Below, one piece after another: positions 23,621-33,266 of a stretch of DNA of 64,000 nucleotides (position 1 is its first letter; every line of letters begins with the position of its first letter). Where the stretch lies: contig NZ_CP094527.1 of assembly GCF_022811725.1 (NCBI RefSeq), forward strand, positions 1,240,001-1,304,000, written 5' to 3'. A program made the position numbers and the translations under genes. The notes below the pieces were generated by a model that did not search any database, was not told the DNA's origin, and saw only the letters and a program-made list of their open reading frames with translations. This DNA is from Mucilaginibacter sp. SMC90 (GTDB lineage Bacteria > Bacteroidota > Bacteroidia > Sphingobacteriales > Sphingobacteriaceae).

Positions 23621-24859
23621 TTATTCATATCTCAAAGCCTCTACCGGATCAAGCTTGGCTGCTTTCTTTGCCGGGTAATAGCCCGATATCAAGCCGATAA
23701 ACGTACATAGAACTACCGCAAAGAACAGCCATCCCCATGGCACCACAAATGATCCGCTTATTTGTACAGCAATCAGGTTCCCAGCTCCCATACCTAATAT
23801 CATACCGGCTGCCCCCCCTATAAGGCATATTACTATTGCCTCTATCAAAAACTGTTTGCGGATAATAGCAGGAGTTGCGCCTATGGCTTTTCTTACACCT
23901 ATTTCGCGGGTGCGCTCTGTTACTGATACCAGCATGATGTTCATGAGCCCGATGGCCGCACCTATGAGCGTGATAATGCCCACTGCAAAACCGGCCGCTG
24001 TAATGCCTGCAAGCTGGCCCGACAGTTCCTTTTGAATAGAATCACTCCGGCTTATTTCAAAATTATCCTGGTTAACTACATTAAGCCCTCTTACGTTTCT
24101 GAATAGGGAAGTGGCCTCGCCAATGGTAGCGTCAAGCGCGCCGGGAGTGGCTACTTTGATAGTTACCGTAAAGGACGCATTCTTTGTGCTATCTATCTGC
24201 TTGGCTTTCAATACCGGGATCACACAAAATTTATCGCCCCCAAATGAACTTGAGCCTTTTGATGCAAATACACCAACAATTCTGAATCTGTCGGTACCAA
24301 GGTAAACTGATTTATTTATCGGGTCTTCGGTTTTAAATAATTTCTTTTTGATCTCATCGCCAATGATCACCACGTTTGAACCGTGTTCCAGTTCAGATGC
24401 CGAAAAATTACGGCCGAAGGCAAGCTTTTTACCGGCCGTAACCAGGTAGTTTTCATTTGAACCTGAAATAGATATGTTTGGATTTGTTTTTTGGTTACCG
24501 TATTTAGCCACAGCGGTACCATTTACATCTAAATTAATAGCTACTGCTACCGGTAGTTTAAAAGTATTTTTAAAGCGTACGGCCTGATCATAAGTAATGG
24601 CGGGATAAACTTTGCGATGCCCGCCGTTGCCAAAATTTAATCCTTCGCCACGGTTTTGGAGGGTGAATGTATTGGCACCAAGATCAGCAAAGGCATCATT
24701 TGTAAACTGCCTTATACCCTCAATGGCTGTTAATATACCAACCAGCGCCATAATACCGATGGCAATAATGAGCGCTGTTAACGAGGTGCGCAGCCTGTTG
24801 CCGGCTATGGACTGTAATGCAATGGAAATGTTTTCTTTGTAAGAGGTTTTTACCGGCAT
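23621..24859 (-). CDS. MacB-like ABC transporter permease
   Basis: A 412-residue FtsX/MacB-type permease. One N-terminal membrane segment is followed by a periplasmic MacB core domain (about residues 40-270) and three C-terminal membrane segments. The cytoplasmic loop [19 protein letters not shown] is a hallmark of the family. Members use ATP hydrolysis in the cytoplasm to drive mechanical transport of peptides, lipoproteins or antimicrobials across the periplasm. The ATPase and membrane-fusion partners are not adjacent, so its partners are elsewhere. A -7 box lies 4 bases before the ATG. Confidence 0.9.
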   Translation of the reverse strand: MPVKTSYKENISIALQSIAGNRLRTSLTALIIAIGIMALVGILTAIEGIRQFTNDAFADLGANTFTLQNRGEGLNFGNGGHRKVYPAITYDQAVRFKNTFKLPVAVAINLDVNGTAVAKYGNQKTNPNISISGSNENYLVTAGKKLAFGRNFSASELEHGSNVVIIGDEIKKKLFKTEDPINKSVYLGTDRFRIVGVFASKGSSSFGGDKFCVIPVLKAKQIDSTKNASFTVTIKVATPGALDATIGEATSLFRNVRGLNVVNQDNFEISRSDSIQKELSGQLAGITAAGFAVGIITLIGAAIGLMNIMLVSVTERTREIGVRKAIGATPAIIRKQFLIEAIVICLIGGAAGMILGMGAGNLIAVQISGSFVVPWGWLFFAVVLCTFIGLISGYYPAKKAAKLDPVEALRYE

Positions 24860-24863
24860 GGTA

Positions 24864-24871
24864 TAAATATA
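24864..24871 (-). promoter_or_regulatory. Probable -7 box for the ABC permease gene
   Basis: TATATTTA on the minus strand, a 7/8 match to TAnnTTTG, 4 bases before the ATG at 24859. Confidence 0.4.
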
Positions 24872-25047
24872 AAAAACTTGTTGGTATGACTAAGCAATAT
24901 ACCAGTTTGTTACAGTTGCAGGGTACTTAAATTTTACGATAAATAGTGCATGTTGATTGTTAATTATATTGCTTATTGTTACAGTTATGTTGCTTTATAT
25001 TAAATATGTGCTATGTATATTTATCGCAATAAATACTAAACCATATC

Positions 25048-25854
25048 ATGAGGCTTATTACACTACTCCTTTTGCTTATTTTATTGAGTTTTGGCAGCCG
25101 GGCGCAGGACACGTTAAAGCGCAAAGTTGTCAGGTACAACTACACTATTGATGAGCATTCGGTTGTAAAAGATTCAAGCGGAAAGCAGTTTACATTTAAG
25201 GAATGGAATAGCCTGATGCGCACACGGCAATATTATTTACGGCCCGAAAACATAGGAGATGCGCATACTGCCTTTACACTTGAAAAGAAGAGCGGACAAC
25301 AGTTGAGGTACACCACACCAGGGGGCGCCCCAGCTACAGGAGCAATTGAGAATGTTGCAAAGCAATTATCGCCCGAAGAGGTTAGGGAGCAATTTATGGC
25401 TTCACTTCCTAAGCCTGTTGAATCAACTTATTTTACAACTGGCGAGGCGATGAGTACATTTGGTACACGCGATATTAATGGCAACTCAATAAAATTAAAA
25501 GATTTACGGGGGAAAGTGGTTGTACTTAACTTTTGGTTTATAGGTTGCCCTGCCTGTATGCAGGAGATTCCAGAATTAAATAAACTCGTTGATGATTATA
25601 AGGATAACTCCAATGTAGTTTTTTTAGCAATTGCTTTGGATGATAGCTATGATTTAAAAAAGTTTTTGAAGAAAACTGAGTTTAAGTATACTATCATCGA
25701 TGATGGCCGGTACTTAGCGGCAAGATATAAAATAGGCCTGTATCCTACGAGTGTAATACTGGATAAGGAAGGCAACGTAGCATTTCATACAGTCGGCTTT
25801 GCAGCAAATTCGCCTTATTGGATGAGGAAGACAATTAACGAGGGATTGAAATAA
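25048..25854 (+). CDS. Secreted TlpA-like thiol-disulfide oxidoreductase
   Basis: A 268-residue periplasmic protein. A signal peptide (about 1-21, ending SRAQD) is followed by an N-terminal region of about 115 residues with no known domain and then a thioredoxin/redoxin domain. The active site C167-P-A-C170 lies in FIGCPACMQEIP, and the cis-proline loop is in GLYPTSVILD. Such proteins reduce or oxidise periplasmic cysteines, for example in cytochrome c maturation. Its partner is unknown. It ends at a terminator shared with the convergent Fe-S carrier gene. Confidence 0.87.
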   Translation: MRLITLLLLLILLSFGSRAQDTLKRKVVRYNYTIDEHSVVKDSSGKQFTFKEWNSLMRTRQYYLRPENIGDAHTAFTLEKKSGQQLRYTTPGGAPATGAIENVAKQLSPEEVREQFMASLPKPVESTYFTTGEAMSTFGTRDINGNSIKLKDLRGKVVVLNFWFIGCPACMQEIPELNKLVDDYKDNSNVVFLAIALDDSYDLKKFLKKTEFKYTIIDDGRYLAARYKIGLYPTSVILDKEGNVAFHTVGFAANSPYWMRKTINEGLK

Positions 25855-25857
25855 ACA

Positions 25858-25889
25858 AAAGCCGCTTCATAACAATATGAAGCGGCTTT
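25858..25889. terminator. Bidirectional terminator
   Basis: The perfect inverted repeat AAAGCCGCTTCAT/ATGAAGCGGCTTT lies between the TlpA-like gene and the convergent Fe-S carrier gene. Confidence 0.8.
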
Positions 25890-25910
25890 CAATATTTTAA
25901 CCAGGTTACT

Positions 25911-26258
25911 TTAAACTGAGAAAGAAGAGCCGCAGCCGCAGGTGCTGGCAGCATTTGGGTTGTTGAAAGTGAAACCGCGGGCATTTAATCCATCCTGGTA
26001 ATCAATTTGCATCCCGGCCAGGTATAAACCATGCGCTTTGTGCATAAATACTTTGATGTCATCAATAATGAATTCCTGATCGCCGTCTTTTTTCATATCG
26101 AAGCCTAAGATATAGTTCATACCCGAGCATCCACCACCCTCAACACCAACGCGTAAACCGAAGTCTTCGCTTATTTCTTGCTGGTCTTTCAATTTAAAAA
26201 GTTCTTTTACAGCGCCCGGCGTAAAAGTTACCGGTGCGGTTTCAACAGCTATACTCAT
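25911..26258 (-). CDS. A-type iron-sulfur carrier protein (IscA/ErpA/HesB family)
   Basis: A 115-residue cytoplasmic Fe-S scaffold/carrier. The three conserved cysteines occur in GGGCSGMNY and in the C-terminal CGC of STCGCGSSF. It starts MSIAVETAPVTFTPGAVKEL. An in-frame ATG at 26282 would add eight residues, but a perfect -7 box at 26280-26287 covers that codon, so 26258 is the likely start. No isc or suf genes are adjacent. Confidence 0.93.
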   Translation of the reverse strand: MSIAVETAPVTFTPGAVKELFKLKDQQEISEDFGLRVGVEGGGCSGMNYILGFDMKKDGDQEFIIDDIKVFMHKAHGLYLAGMQIDYQDGLNARGFTFNNPNAASTCGCGSSFSV

Positions 26259-26279
26259 CTTATTTTTATTTATTCTACA

Positions 26280-26287
26280 CAAATATA
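26280..26287 (-). promoter_or_regulatory. -7 box for the A-type carrier gene
   Basis: TATATTTG on the minus strand, an 8/8 match to TAnnTTTG, 21 bases before the ATG at 26258. It overlaps the alternative upstream ATG and so argues against it. Confidence 0.6.
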
Positions 26288-26349
26288 ACGTAAAATGCAG
26301 ATTTTTGTTAATGTCATAATTTTATGACCTCTGTATAACATTCATAAAT

Positions 26350-26880
26350 ATGCCCACTCTACCTTTTTTGTTTGATATTTTAAAGTATACTATTTCGGGC
26401 TTAGGCGTTGTGTACATTGCTTTTTACTTATTTAAGCCATACCTCGATAAATCAGAAAGTATCCAGCTATTGGAGTTAAAGCGTACCATCAGTAACCAAA
26501 CCCTGCCATTGCGTTTACAGGCTTATGAAAGGGTTGTACTTTTCATTGAAAGGGTTAACCCGGCAAGCTTGCTTATCCGTTTAAACGGATCGGCCGATAC
26601 CGCTGCCGAATTACAGGCAATTATTATTAACGAGGTACGCAATGAGTTTCAGCATAACATTACCCAGCAAATTTATGTAAGCGCACGGGTTTGGAATGTG
26701 GTTAAGCGTGTAAAGGATGATACCATTAATATGATCAATAATGCTGTAAAAGCATTGCCTCCAGATACTTCAGCGCTTGAGTTAAGTAAAGTTATCTTGG
26801 TACACCTAAGTAAGCTGGAAGATAATCCTTATGACGTAGCGCTGGGATTGATCAGGCAGGATATGGAAGAATTATACTAA
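26350..26880 (+). CDS. Conserved membrane-anchored protein of unknown function
   Basis: A 176-residue protein with one N-terminal membrane segment (about residues 8-26, [14 protein letters not shown]) followed by a soluble, mostly helical cytoplasmic part ([37 protein letters not shown]). It looks like a conserved Bacteroidota protein of unknown function. The next gene, an acyl-CoA mutase subunit, begins 4 bases after its stop codon, so the two are cotranscribed, but no functional link is known. Confidence 0.75.
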   Translation: MPTLPFLFDILKYTISGLGVVYIAFYLFKPYLDKSESIQLLELKRTISNQTLPLRLQAYERVVLFIERVNPASLLIRLNGSADTAAELQAIIINEVRNEFQHNITQQIYVSARVWNVVKRVKDDTINMINNAVKALPPDTSALELSKVILVHLSKLEDNPYDVALGLIRQDMEELY

Positions 26881-26884
26881 GCTG

Positions 26885-28435
26885 ATGGCTGCAGATAAAA
26901 AGATCACTACCACATCTGGTATCGAAATTAAGGAGGTTTATACCGAACCTTCAAATATGAACGAATTACCTGGCGAGTTCCCTTTTACACGCGGCATCCA
27001 GAAAGATATGTACCGGGGCAAACCCTGGACCATGCGTCAATATGCCGGCTTCTCAACCGCCGAAGAATCAAACAAACGCTACCATTATTTATTAAGCCAG
27101 GGTACAAATGGCCTTTCGGTAGCGTTTGACCTGCCTACGCAAATAGGCTATGACTCTGACCACGCGCTTGCCGAAGGCGAGGTAGGCAAAGTAGGTGTAG
27201 CTATTGATTCATTAAAGGATATGGAGACCCTGTTTGCAGGCATAGAGTTGAAAGATATTACCACCTCTATGACTATCAATGCCACAGCTCCAATCCTGCT
27301 GGCTATGTACATTGCCCTGGCTAAAAAGCAGGGAGCTGATCTTAAACAGATCTCGGGTACTATACAAAATGATATATTAAAGGAGTATGCCGCCCGTGGT
27401 ACCTATATATATCCGCCTGCGCCGTCCATGCGGCTCATTACCGATGTGTTTGAATATTGCAGTAAAGAGATACCCCGGTGGAACACTATTTCCATATCGG
27501 GTTATCACATCCGCGAAGCGGGCTCAACTGCAGTGCAGGAACTGGCATTTACGTTGGCCAATGGCAAAGCTTATTTAAAAGCTGCACTGGATAAGGGGCT
27601 TGATATTAACGTGTTTGCCAAACGCCTTTCTTTCTTTTTTAACTGCCATAGTAATTTTTTTGAAGAGATAGCCAAATTCCGGGCCGCCAGGCGCATGTGG
27701 GCGTTTATTACCCGGCAACTCGGCGCTACAGATCCCGGCGCTCAAAAGCTTCGTTTTCATACGCAAACAGGTGGCTCAACCTTAACAGCGCAGCAGCCTT
27801 TAAATAATATTATAAGGGTAAGTAACCAGGCTATGGCCGCTGTATTAGGAGGTACGCAATCATTGCATACCAATGGGTATGACGAAGCTTTATCGTTACC
27901 AACCGAGGCTGCCGCCAAAATTGCCTTGCGCACCCAGCAAATCATTGCGTTTGAAAGTGGTGTTACCGACACCGTAGACCCATTGGCCGGTTCATACTTT
28001 ATAGAAGCATTAACAGATGAGATCGAAGCCGCCGCGCAATTATATATAGATAAGATAGATGCTATGGGCGGTGCGGTAAAAGCCATTGAGCAGGATTACA
28101 TTCAGCAGGAAATAGCTGCATCGGCCTATCAATATCAACAGGAAATTGAAACCGGCGAAAAAGTAATTGTTGGCGTTAACCGGTATATGCAGCAAGAAGA
28201 TGCGCCTGTTAACGTGTTTAGGGTGGATGATGCTATCAGAAAAATGCAGTCGGTAAAAATTGCTGAGCTAAAAGAAAAACGAAATAGTGAAGATGTTGAG
28301 AAAAGTTTACATCTTTTGAGAATAGCAGCAACCGGTACTGAAAATTTAATTCCTTTTATCGTAACTTCGGTAGAAAGCTATGCTACCCTTGGTGAAATTG
28401 CCGACGTACTGCGCGGTGTTTTTGGAGAGTATTAG
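26885..28435 (+). CDS. Acyl-CoA mutase large subunit (methylmalonyl-CoA mutase family), without B12-binding domain
   Basis: A 516-residue TIM-barrel catalytic domain of the B12-dependent acyl-CoA mutases. Family landmarks are [35 protein letters not shown], the [20 protein letters not shown] segment and [15 protein letters not shown]. Full methylmalonyl-CoA mutases are about 700 residues and end with a cobalamin-binding DxHxxG domain, which is absent here. The protein therefore needs a separate small B12-binding subunit, as do IcmA/IcmB- or HcmA/HcmB-type enzymes, or it pairs in the MutA/MutB manner. The substrate cannot be told. The GTPase chaperone MeaB lies at 46374-47258. Confidence 0.88.
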   Translation: MAADKKITTTSGIEIKEVYTEPSNMNELPGEFPFTRGIQKDMYRGKPWTMRQYAGFSTAEESNKRYHYLLSQGTNGLSVAFDLPTQIGYDSDHALAEGEVGKVGVAIDSLKDMETLFAGIELKDITTSMTINATAPILLAMYIALAKKQGADLKQISGTIQNDILKEYAARGTYIYPPAPSMRLITDVFEYCSKEIPRWNTISISGYHIREAGSTAVQELAFTLANGKAYLKAALDKGLDINVFAKRLSFFFNCHSNFFEEIAKFRAARRMWAFITRQLGATDPGAQKLRFHTQTGGSTLTAQQPLNNIIRVSNQAMAAVLGGTQSLHTNGYDEALSLPTEAAAKIALRTQQIIAFESGVTDTVDPLAGSYFIEALTDEIEAAAQLYIDKIDAMGGAVKAIEQDYIQQEIAASAYQYQQEIETGEKVIVGVNRYMQQEDAPVNVFRVDDAIRKMQSVKIAELKEKRNSEDVEKSLHLLRIAATGTENLIPFIVTSVESYATLGEIADVLRGVFGEY

Positions 28436-28869
28436 CGTCGTGGCGTGGCTTAGGTGCTTGTGTTTTTGGCGTGCCACAAATCAATAAACTTGGTTTTTAT
28501 TTTTTATAAGGCACTAAACCAGTGCGTTATTTTTTTGTTTGTAATAACCGCTTTAATAGCGCAAACATTACCCGTGTTTTGGCGTATAATTAACGGTTGT
28601 AACAGGCGGTTTTGTTATACTTTTTTTTGAAATTTCAAAAAAAGAAAAAAACAATTGAGAAATATTTGGATTGTGATTTTTATACCAAAAAATATGTTAT
28701 CCATACAAAAATTTCATTAAAAAATCGAATTTGTTAGTAAAAAGCCAAATGTTAAAAAAGTGAAAATTTAATTTTTTTATAAGCTTTTTTTGGCAATATT
28801 CGATGTTCCGTAGCAAGGCCAAAAGTTGTTTCGCTGGGGGTTGGAAATCAATATTTTACTTTTATCTAT
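28436..28869. other. A+T-rich region upstream of dnaA, possible replication origin
   Basis: A 434-base gap dominated by A and T runs, with a DnaA-box-like TTATCCATA at 28697-28705 (8/9 match to TTATCCACA). A weak hairpin (GCACT/AGTGC at 28511-28525 followed by Ts) may end the mutase transcript. Adjacency to dnaA and the A+T content suit an origin, but only one good DnaA box was found, so this is tentative. Confidence 0.35.
28857..28864 (+). promoter_or_regulatory. Probable -7 box for dnaA
   Basis: TACTTTTA, a 7/8 match to TAnnTTTG, 5 bases before the dnaA ATG. Confidence 0.4.
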
Positions 28870-30294
28870 ATGGAAAAAACTTGTACGAACGTTTGGAATA
28901 GCTGCCTTCAGATCATCAAAGACAACATACCGGCCCAGAGTTTTAAGACTTGGTTTGAGCCGATAAAAGCTTTGAGGATGGAAGGAAGCGTATTAACCAT
29001 ACAAGTACCAAGTTTATTCTTTTACGAGTGGCTTGAAGAGCACTATGTAGGGTTACTGCGCAAAACAATTAAGAAACAATTGGGCGACGAAGGACGTTTA
29101 GAGTATAATATAGTTGTTGAGCAATCATCAAGTAAACCATACACAACTAATATGCCTTCAAACGGAAATGGCGCTGATTCAAAACATCAGAGTATGCCGA
29201 TACCTATTTCAATTAACAAGGATATTAAAAACCCCTTTGTTATACCCGGGCTTAAAAAGTTGAATGTAGATCCTCAGCTTAACCGTAACTACACCTTCGA
29301 AAACTTTGTTGAGGGTGATTGTAACCGTTTGGCCCGCTCGGCCGGTTATGCAGTAGCGGCTAAACCCGGAGGTACCTCATTTAACCCACTGATGATTTAT
29401 GGAGGTGTAGGTTTAGGTAAAACCCACCTGGCACAAGCCATCGGTAACGAGATCAAGCGTACCCTGCCCGATAAACTGGTACTGTATGTATCATGCGAAA
29501 AATTTACACAGCAATTTGTTGATGCTTTAAAACATAATAACATCAACGATTTTGTGAACTTTTACCAGGCCATTGATGTGCTGATCATGGATGATGTGCA
29601 CAACTTTGCCGGTAAAGAAAAAACACAGGATTTCTTCTTCCATATTTTTAACCACCTGCACCAATCGGGCAAACAGCTGATCATTACATCAGATAAAGCA
29701 CCTAAGGATTTGGCCGGTTTGGAAGAACGCCTGCTTTCGAGGTTTAAATGGGGCTTATCTGCCGATTTGCAGATCCCTGACCTGGAAACCCGTATGGCTA
29801 TCCTGAAAAACAAAATTTACCAGGACGGTATCGATCTGTCAAACGATGTGATCGAGTACGTTGCCCATAACATCGACAATAACGTACGTGAGCTGGAAGG
29901 TGCCATGGTATCATTACTGGCACAGTCAACCCTTAACCGTAAGGAGATTGACCTGAACCTGGCTAAACAAATGTTGAAAAACTTTGTGAAGAACTCATCT
30001 AAAGAAATTTCGATGGAATACATTCAAAGCCTGGTGTGTGAGTACTTTGAAGTGCCTATTGAGATGGTGAAGTCACAAACCCGTAAACGCGAGATTGTGC
30101 AGGCCCGTCAGATATCTATGTATTTGGCCAAAGCACATACCAAAAGCTCGCTTAAATCAATCGGCCATTTCTTTGGTGGCCGCGACCACTCTACGGTGAT
30201 CTATGCCTGCCAAACTGTTGAAGATTTGATTGACACCGATAAGAAATTTAAAGGTTACGTAGCCGATATTCAGAAGAAACTGAAAATGTCGTAA
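28870..30294 (+). CDS. dnaA: Chromosomal replication initiator protein DnaA
   Basis: A 474-residue AAA+ initiator. Domain I spans about residues 1-80 (CTNVWNSCLQIIKDNIPAQS). A short linker follows (about 90-125). The AAA+ domain has Walker A GGVGLGKTHLAQAIG and Walker B LIMDDVHNF. Domain IV, which binds DnaA boxes, has the signature GGRDHSTVIYACQ. It binds TTATCCACA-type boxes to open the origin. The usual dnaN/recF neighbours of other phyla are absent, as is common in Bacteroidota. A terminator follows. Confidence 0.98.
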   Translation: MEKTCTNVWNSCLQIIKDNIPAQSFKTWFEPIKALRMEGSVLTIQVPSLFFYEWLEEHYVGLLRKTIKKQLGDEGRLEYNIVVEQSSSKPYTTNMPSNGNGADSKHQSMPIPISINKDIKNPFVIPGLKKLNVDPQLNRNYTFENFVEGDCNRLARSAGYAVAAKPGGTSFNPLMIYGGVGLGKTHLAQAIGNEIKRTLPDKLVLYVSCEKFTQQFVDALKHNNINDFVNFYQAIDVLIMDDVHNFAGKEKTQDFFFHIFNHLHQSGKQLIITSDKAPKDLAGLEERLLSRFKWGLSADLQIPDLETRMAILKNKIYQDGIDLSNDVIEYVAHNIDNNVRELEGAMVSLLAQSTLNRKEIDLNLAKQMLKNFVKNSSKEISMEYIQSLVCEYFEVPIEMVKSQTRKREIVQARQISMYLAKAHTKSSLKSIGHFFGGRDHSTVIYACQTVEDLIDTDKKFKGYVADIQKKLKMS

Positions 30295-30316
30295 TAAACG
30301 ATTTTAAAGATTTAGA

Positions 30317-30343
30317 AGCCTTGCATTTATGCAGGGCTTTTTT
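30317..30343 (+). terminator. Rho-independent terminator after dnaA
   Basis: AGCCTTGCAT pairs with ATGCAGGGCT (one G-T pair) and is followed by a T run. Confidence 0.7.
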
Positions 30344-30840
30344 GTTGGTCCCGCTGGAGCTATTTGTAAAACAGACGGTGATTATAAAAGCAAGGTGCCC
30401 TCCATCACAGTAACCGACGAGTTGCTCCCCAAAGCATTCCTCTACATGAATAGTTGAAGGTTGATTGACAAGTACTCCCTGTAAAATTTTATGATCCTGA
30501 TTGGTATTAATGTAATTGGCTTGCTGCAGGAGTCCGGCAAGTGTTTCGGCGGCTTTTCATACGGTTGGTCGGTAAACGTATTAAATGTGCAGTTTGTAAC
30601 TTTTTCATTGACAGATTTTTTTGCTTACAGTAAAGTAAAAAAGCCGCGTATGTTAAATATCACTATAATTTGAAACTGGATTAATAAAAATGTAGTTATT
30701 GTTATGAGACAGATCATATTTTTTAAAAATCCGGCGTGTTGCCGCCTAATAGCTTGTTACCTGTATGTTGAGATAATTCATTGTTTGGCTTGTTAATTAA
30801 ATGTATATTTAACGGTTAAGTAATAACATCTAAACCTTAC
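30344..30840. other. Gap without a supported gene
   Basis: No gene is supported. A 42-codon open frame at 30329-30457 (containing KTDGDYKSKVPSITVTDE) and an unstarted minus-strand frame near 30300-30550 (containing ETLAGLLQQANYINTNQD) have protein-like composition and could be decayed gene fragments. A 60-codon plus-strand frame at 30491-30673 looks random. Confidence 0.3.
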
Positions 30841-33225
30841 ATGAAAAAACTACTGTTACTGGTGCTGACTTTTGTTTGCATCTCCCGTGTTTATGGACAA
30901 TCTATCAGGCTTGAAAAAGGCAAAGAGTTTGAAATCAATGTTCATAATCTGAATCACTTTACAGATTATACCGAAAATTCAAACTACACATACGCTTTTA
31001 AGGTGTTAGGGAAGGAGGGTGTAAACACTTTACTTGATTGCCGAATGGTAAAAGCAGTTTTATCTAACGTCAATAAAAACCCTGTAAACAGTAATGAGTT
31101 AAATAGCGACAGCGTTAGAACGGCGAGATTAAATTCATCATGGACCCTGATACCGCTGGCCTTATTGCAACAATCATTTACAGTAACAGTAGCTCCCAAT
31201 GGCGATTTGGTGAAGATCGACGGTGTTGATGAGATTTTACAGGATGCTTCAGATAGATGGGTATTAAATTATAATACCACCGCCGAACTAAAAAATAATG
31301 GAGTAGGATTTGTAAAATCTACTATTGAAAAAATATTTCCTCAATTGCCTAAACAAACAATCGGGTATAAAAGCGAGTGGACCGGGCGGTATTTAAGTTT
31401 TAATGCTACTGCCATTGATGGAGCGCTTCTCTACCTCGCCATAGTAGGGAAAGATAAGGAGGATATTGCAGGCTCAGGCATTTTTAACCAGGTTACCGGG
31501 CTTTTTGAACAACTACAATATAAAACGTTATTAAAGTTTTTTGACATAAATGGCAAAACTAAAGGCTATATTGATTTAAATTACAAGCAAAAACTGCGCT
31601 ACGGAAGCGGCCATTATTTAGCGGCGGATACTGCATGGATCAATATGCTGGTAAAAACCAATCAATATTTTGGTAAGGCTTTCATGGATAAAATGAATTT
31701 TGATAGTACCAGGGCATTCACCTACCTAAGGGCCCACGACGACGCGTTTGTAAATGACCCCTATTATGCAACGGCCAAACTTGATCTTGTACAGCGTGGG
31801 GCAGGCAATAATTATGAAGTGTATGGTAAACAGCTGCGAAGTACTCCCGCCAAATTCTTGAAAGGAAACGAGGTACACTTATTCAATAAATTTTCCGAGT
31901 CAATGAATACCTCTGCCGATTCGGCTTATGAGGTGAGCAAGTACATGTACCAAATGGAAGCCTTTAATGGTTTGGTGCAAGAGTCATACTCCCAAAATTT
32001 TTTATTTTTAAAATCGGCCGACCTATTGCAAAATGATGACTTTAAAAAGTACGTTGCCGAAAAGAAACTTTCAGATGCGGATGTGAAAAAGATGCTGGAC
32101 GAGATGAGTGAGAAACACGCTGTGACGGTAACCAATAGTGCCAAATTACTTTCAATGCTCCACCAGGATAAAAACCCTTTAATGCAGCAAAAGATCAATC
32201 CCATGTATTTATGGGTAAATGCTAAAGATCATGGAAATGATAAAGTGGTTTTATCAAAAACGGCCAGTGCGTTTATGAAGATGAAGGATGATGAGATAAA
32301 AAATGGTAATGGTGGGCGCTATGCCTTGCTGTTCTATAAGCAGCTTATATCAGTTTCTCAAAAAGGCAAGGCGGAGGCATTACTTCAAAAAACTATTGAA
32401 AATCTTGAGAGGCTTGCTGAAGATACTTTAAATAAAGATCGTTATGCGCACAAAAATATATTAGCCTATGCCTGGTATTTAAAGTATCAGGCTGCAAAAC
32501 CTGCGGACTCCGTTAAAGCCCTGCAGTATCTTTCAAAAGCTGCTCAATATTCGCCCTCGGGCAATAAGGAAAAGGCGTATGTTAGTTTTTACGACCGGGT
32601 TTTTTTGCACTCAGAAGAAAGTTATCGCCAGCAATTTATTGAAAAGCTATTTGCCCTTGGGGATAATGAACAAGCTTTAAAAGTTTTTGCTGATCATATC
32701 AATTCGGCTCCAACCAGCATTGACGAGATGCGGAAAATTTATGAGCAGCATTTTCCTGATAAAAAATTTAAGGATTTTTTTGCAGCTAACATCCTACCAT
32801 CATGGCAGGCCGCACCAGATTTTGTATTAAAAGGTATTGATGGCAAGGAACGTTCTTTAGCCGAGTTTAAAAACCATTGGCTGGTTATTGATTTTTGGGG
32901 GACTTGGTGTCCTCCATGCCGGGATGAAATGCCGGCTATTAATGTTTTTAATAAGGAGCTTAAAGATGGAAAATATACCGGAGTCAATTTTTTAAGTGTA
33001 GCCTGCCGGGATAACGCCGAGAATGTAAAAGCATATCTCGCCACCAATAAGTTTGATATTCCCGCTGCTATGGCAAATGAGACTATCGAAAAGCTGTACA
33101 ATATTGCTGGTTATCCGTCAAAAATCCTCGTATCGCCCGAAGGAAAGATGCTGGCATTGAAATTTGGGGATGATTGGGCTGGAACTATTAAGAAGTTTAA
33201 CGATATCTATCCGGTAAATAATTAA
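30841..33225 (+). CDS. Large secreted protein with C-terminal TlpA/thioredoxin domain
   Basis: A 794-residue envelope protein. A signal peptide (about 1-20, ending VYGQ) precedes a region of about 630 residues with no firmly recognised domain: the first part is beta-rich, and the second part is helical with TPR-like character around residues 490-640. The C-terminal thioredoxin-like domain (about 660-794) has the active site C690-P-P-C693 in WGTWCPPCRDEMP and the cis-Pro loop in GYPSKILV. Probably a periplasmic thiol-disulfide reductase fused to a substrate-binding or scaffold part, a layout common in Bacteroidota. Substrate unknown. Confidence 0.82.
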   Translation: MKKLLLLVLTFVCISRVYGQSIRLEKGKEFEINVHNLNHFTDYTENSNYTYAFKVLGKEGVNTLLDCRMVKAVLSNVNKNPVNSNELNSDSVRTARLNSSWTLIPLALLQQSFTVTVAPNGDLVKIDGVDEILQDASDRWVLNYNTTAELKNNGVGFVKSTIEKIFPQLPKQTIGYKSEWTGRYLSFNATAIDGALLYLAIVGKDKEDIAGSGIFNQVTGLFEQLQYKTLLKFFDINGKTKGYIDLNYKQKLRYGSGHYLAADTAWINMLVKTNQYFGKAFMDKMNFDSTRAFTYLRAHDDAFVNDPYYATAKLDLVQRGAGNNYEVYGKQLRSTPAKFLKGNEVHLFNKFSESMNTSADSAYEVSKYMYQMEAFNGLVQESYSQNFLFLKSADLLQNDDFKKYVAEKKLSDADVKKMLDEMSEKHAVTVTNSAKLLSMLHQDKNPLMQQKINPMYLWVNAKDHGNDKVVLSKTASAFMKMKDDEIKNGNGGRYALLFYKQLISVSQKGKAEALLQKTIENLERLAEDTLNKDRYAHKNILAYAWYLKYQAAKPADSVKALQYLSKAAQYSPSGNKEKAYVSFYDRVFLHSEESYRQQFIEKLFALGDNEQALKVFADHINSAPTSIDEMRKIYEQHFPDKKFKDFFAANILPSWQAAPDFVLKGIDGKERSLAEFKNHWLVIDFWGTWCPPCRDEMPAINVFNKELKDGKYTGVNFLSVACRDNAENVKAYLATNKFDIPAAMANETIEKLYNIAGYPSKILVSPEGKMLALKFGDDWAGTIKKFNDIYPVNN

Positions 33226-33255
33226 ACCTGCATATCGGGATAATAGTAAATGCGG

Positions 33256-33263
33256 TATATTTA
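33256..33263 (+). promoter_or_regulatory. Probable -7 box for the NTF2-like gene
   Basis: TATATTTA, a 7/8 match to TAnnTTTG, 3 bases before the ATG at 33267. Confidence 0.4.
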
Positions 33264-33266
33264 GGT

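Noticed and set aside
30491..30673. 60-codon plus-strand open frame
   Set aside because: No start context, no recognisable motif and composition unlike the surrounding proteins.
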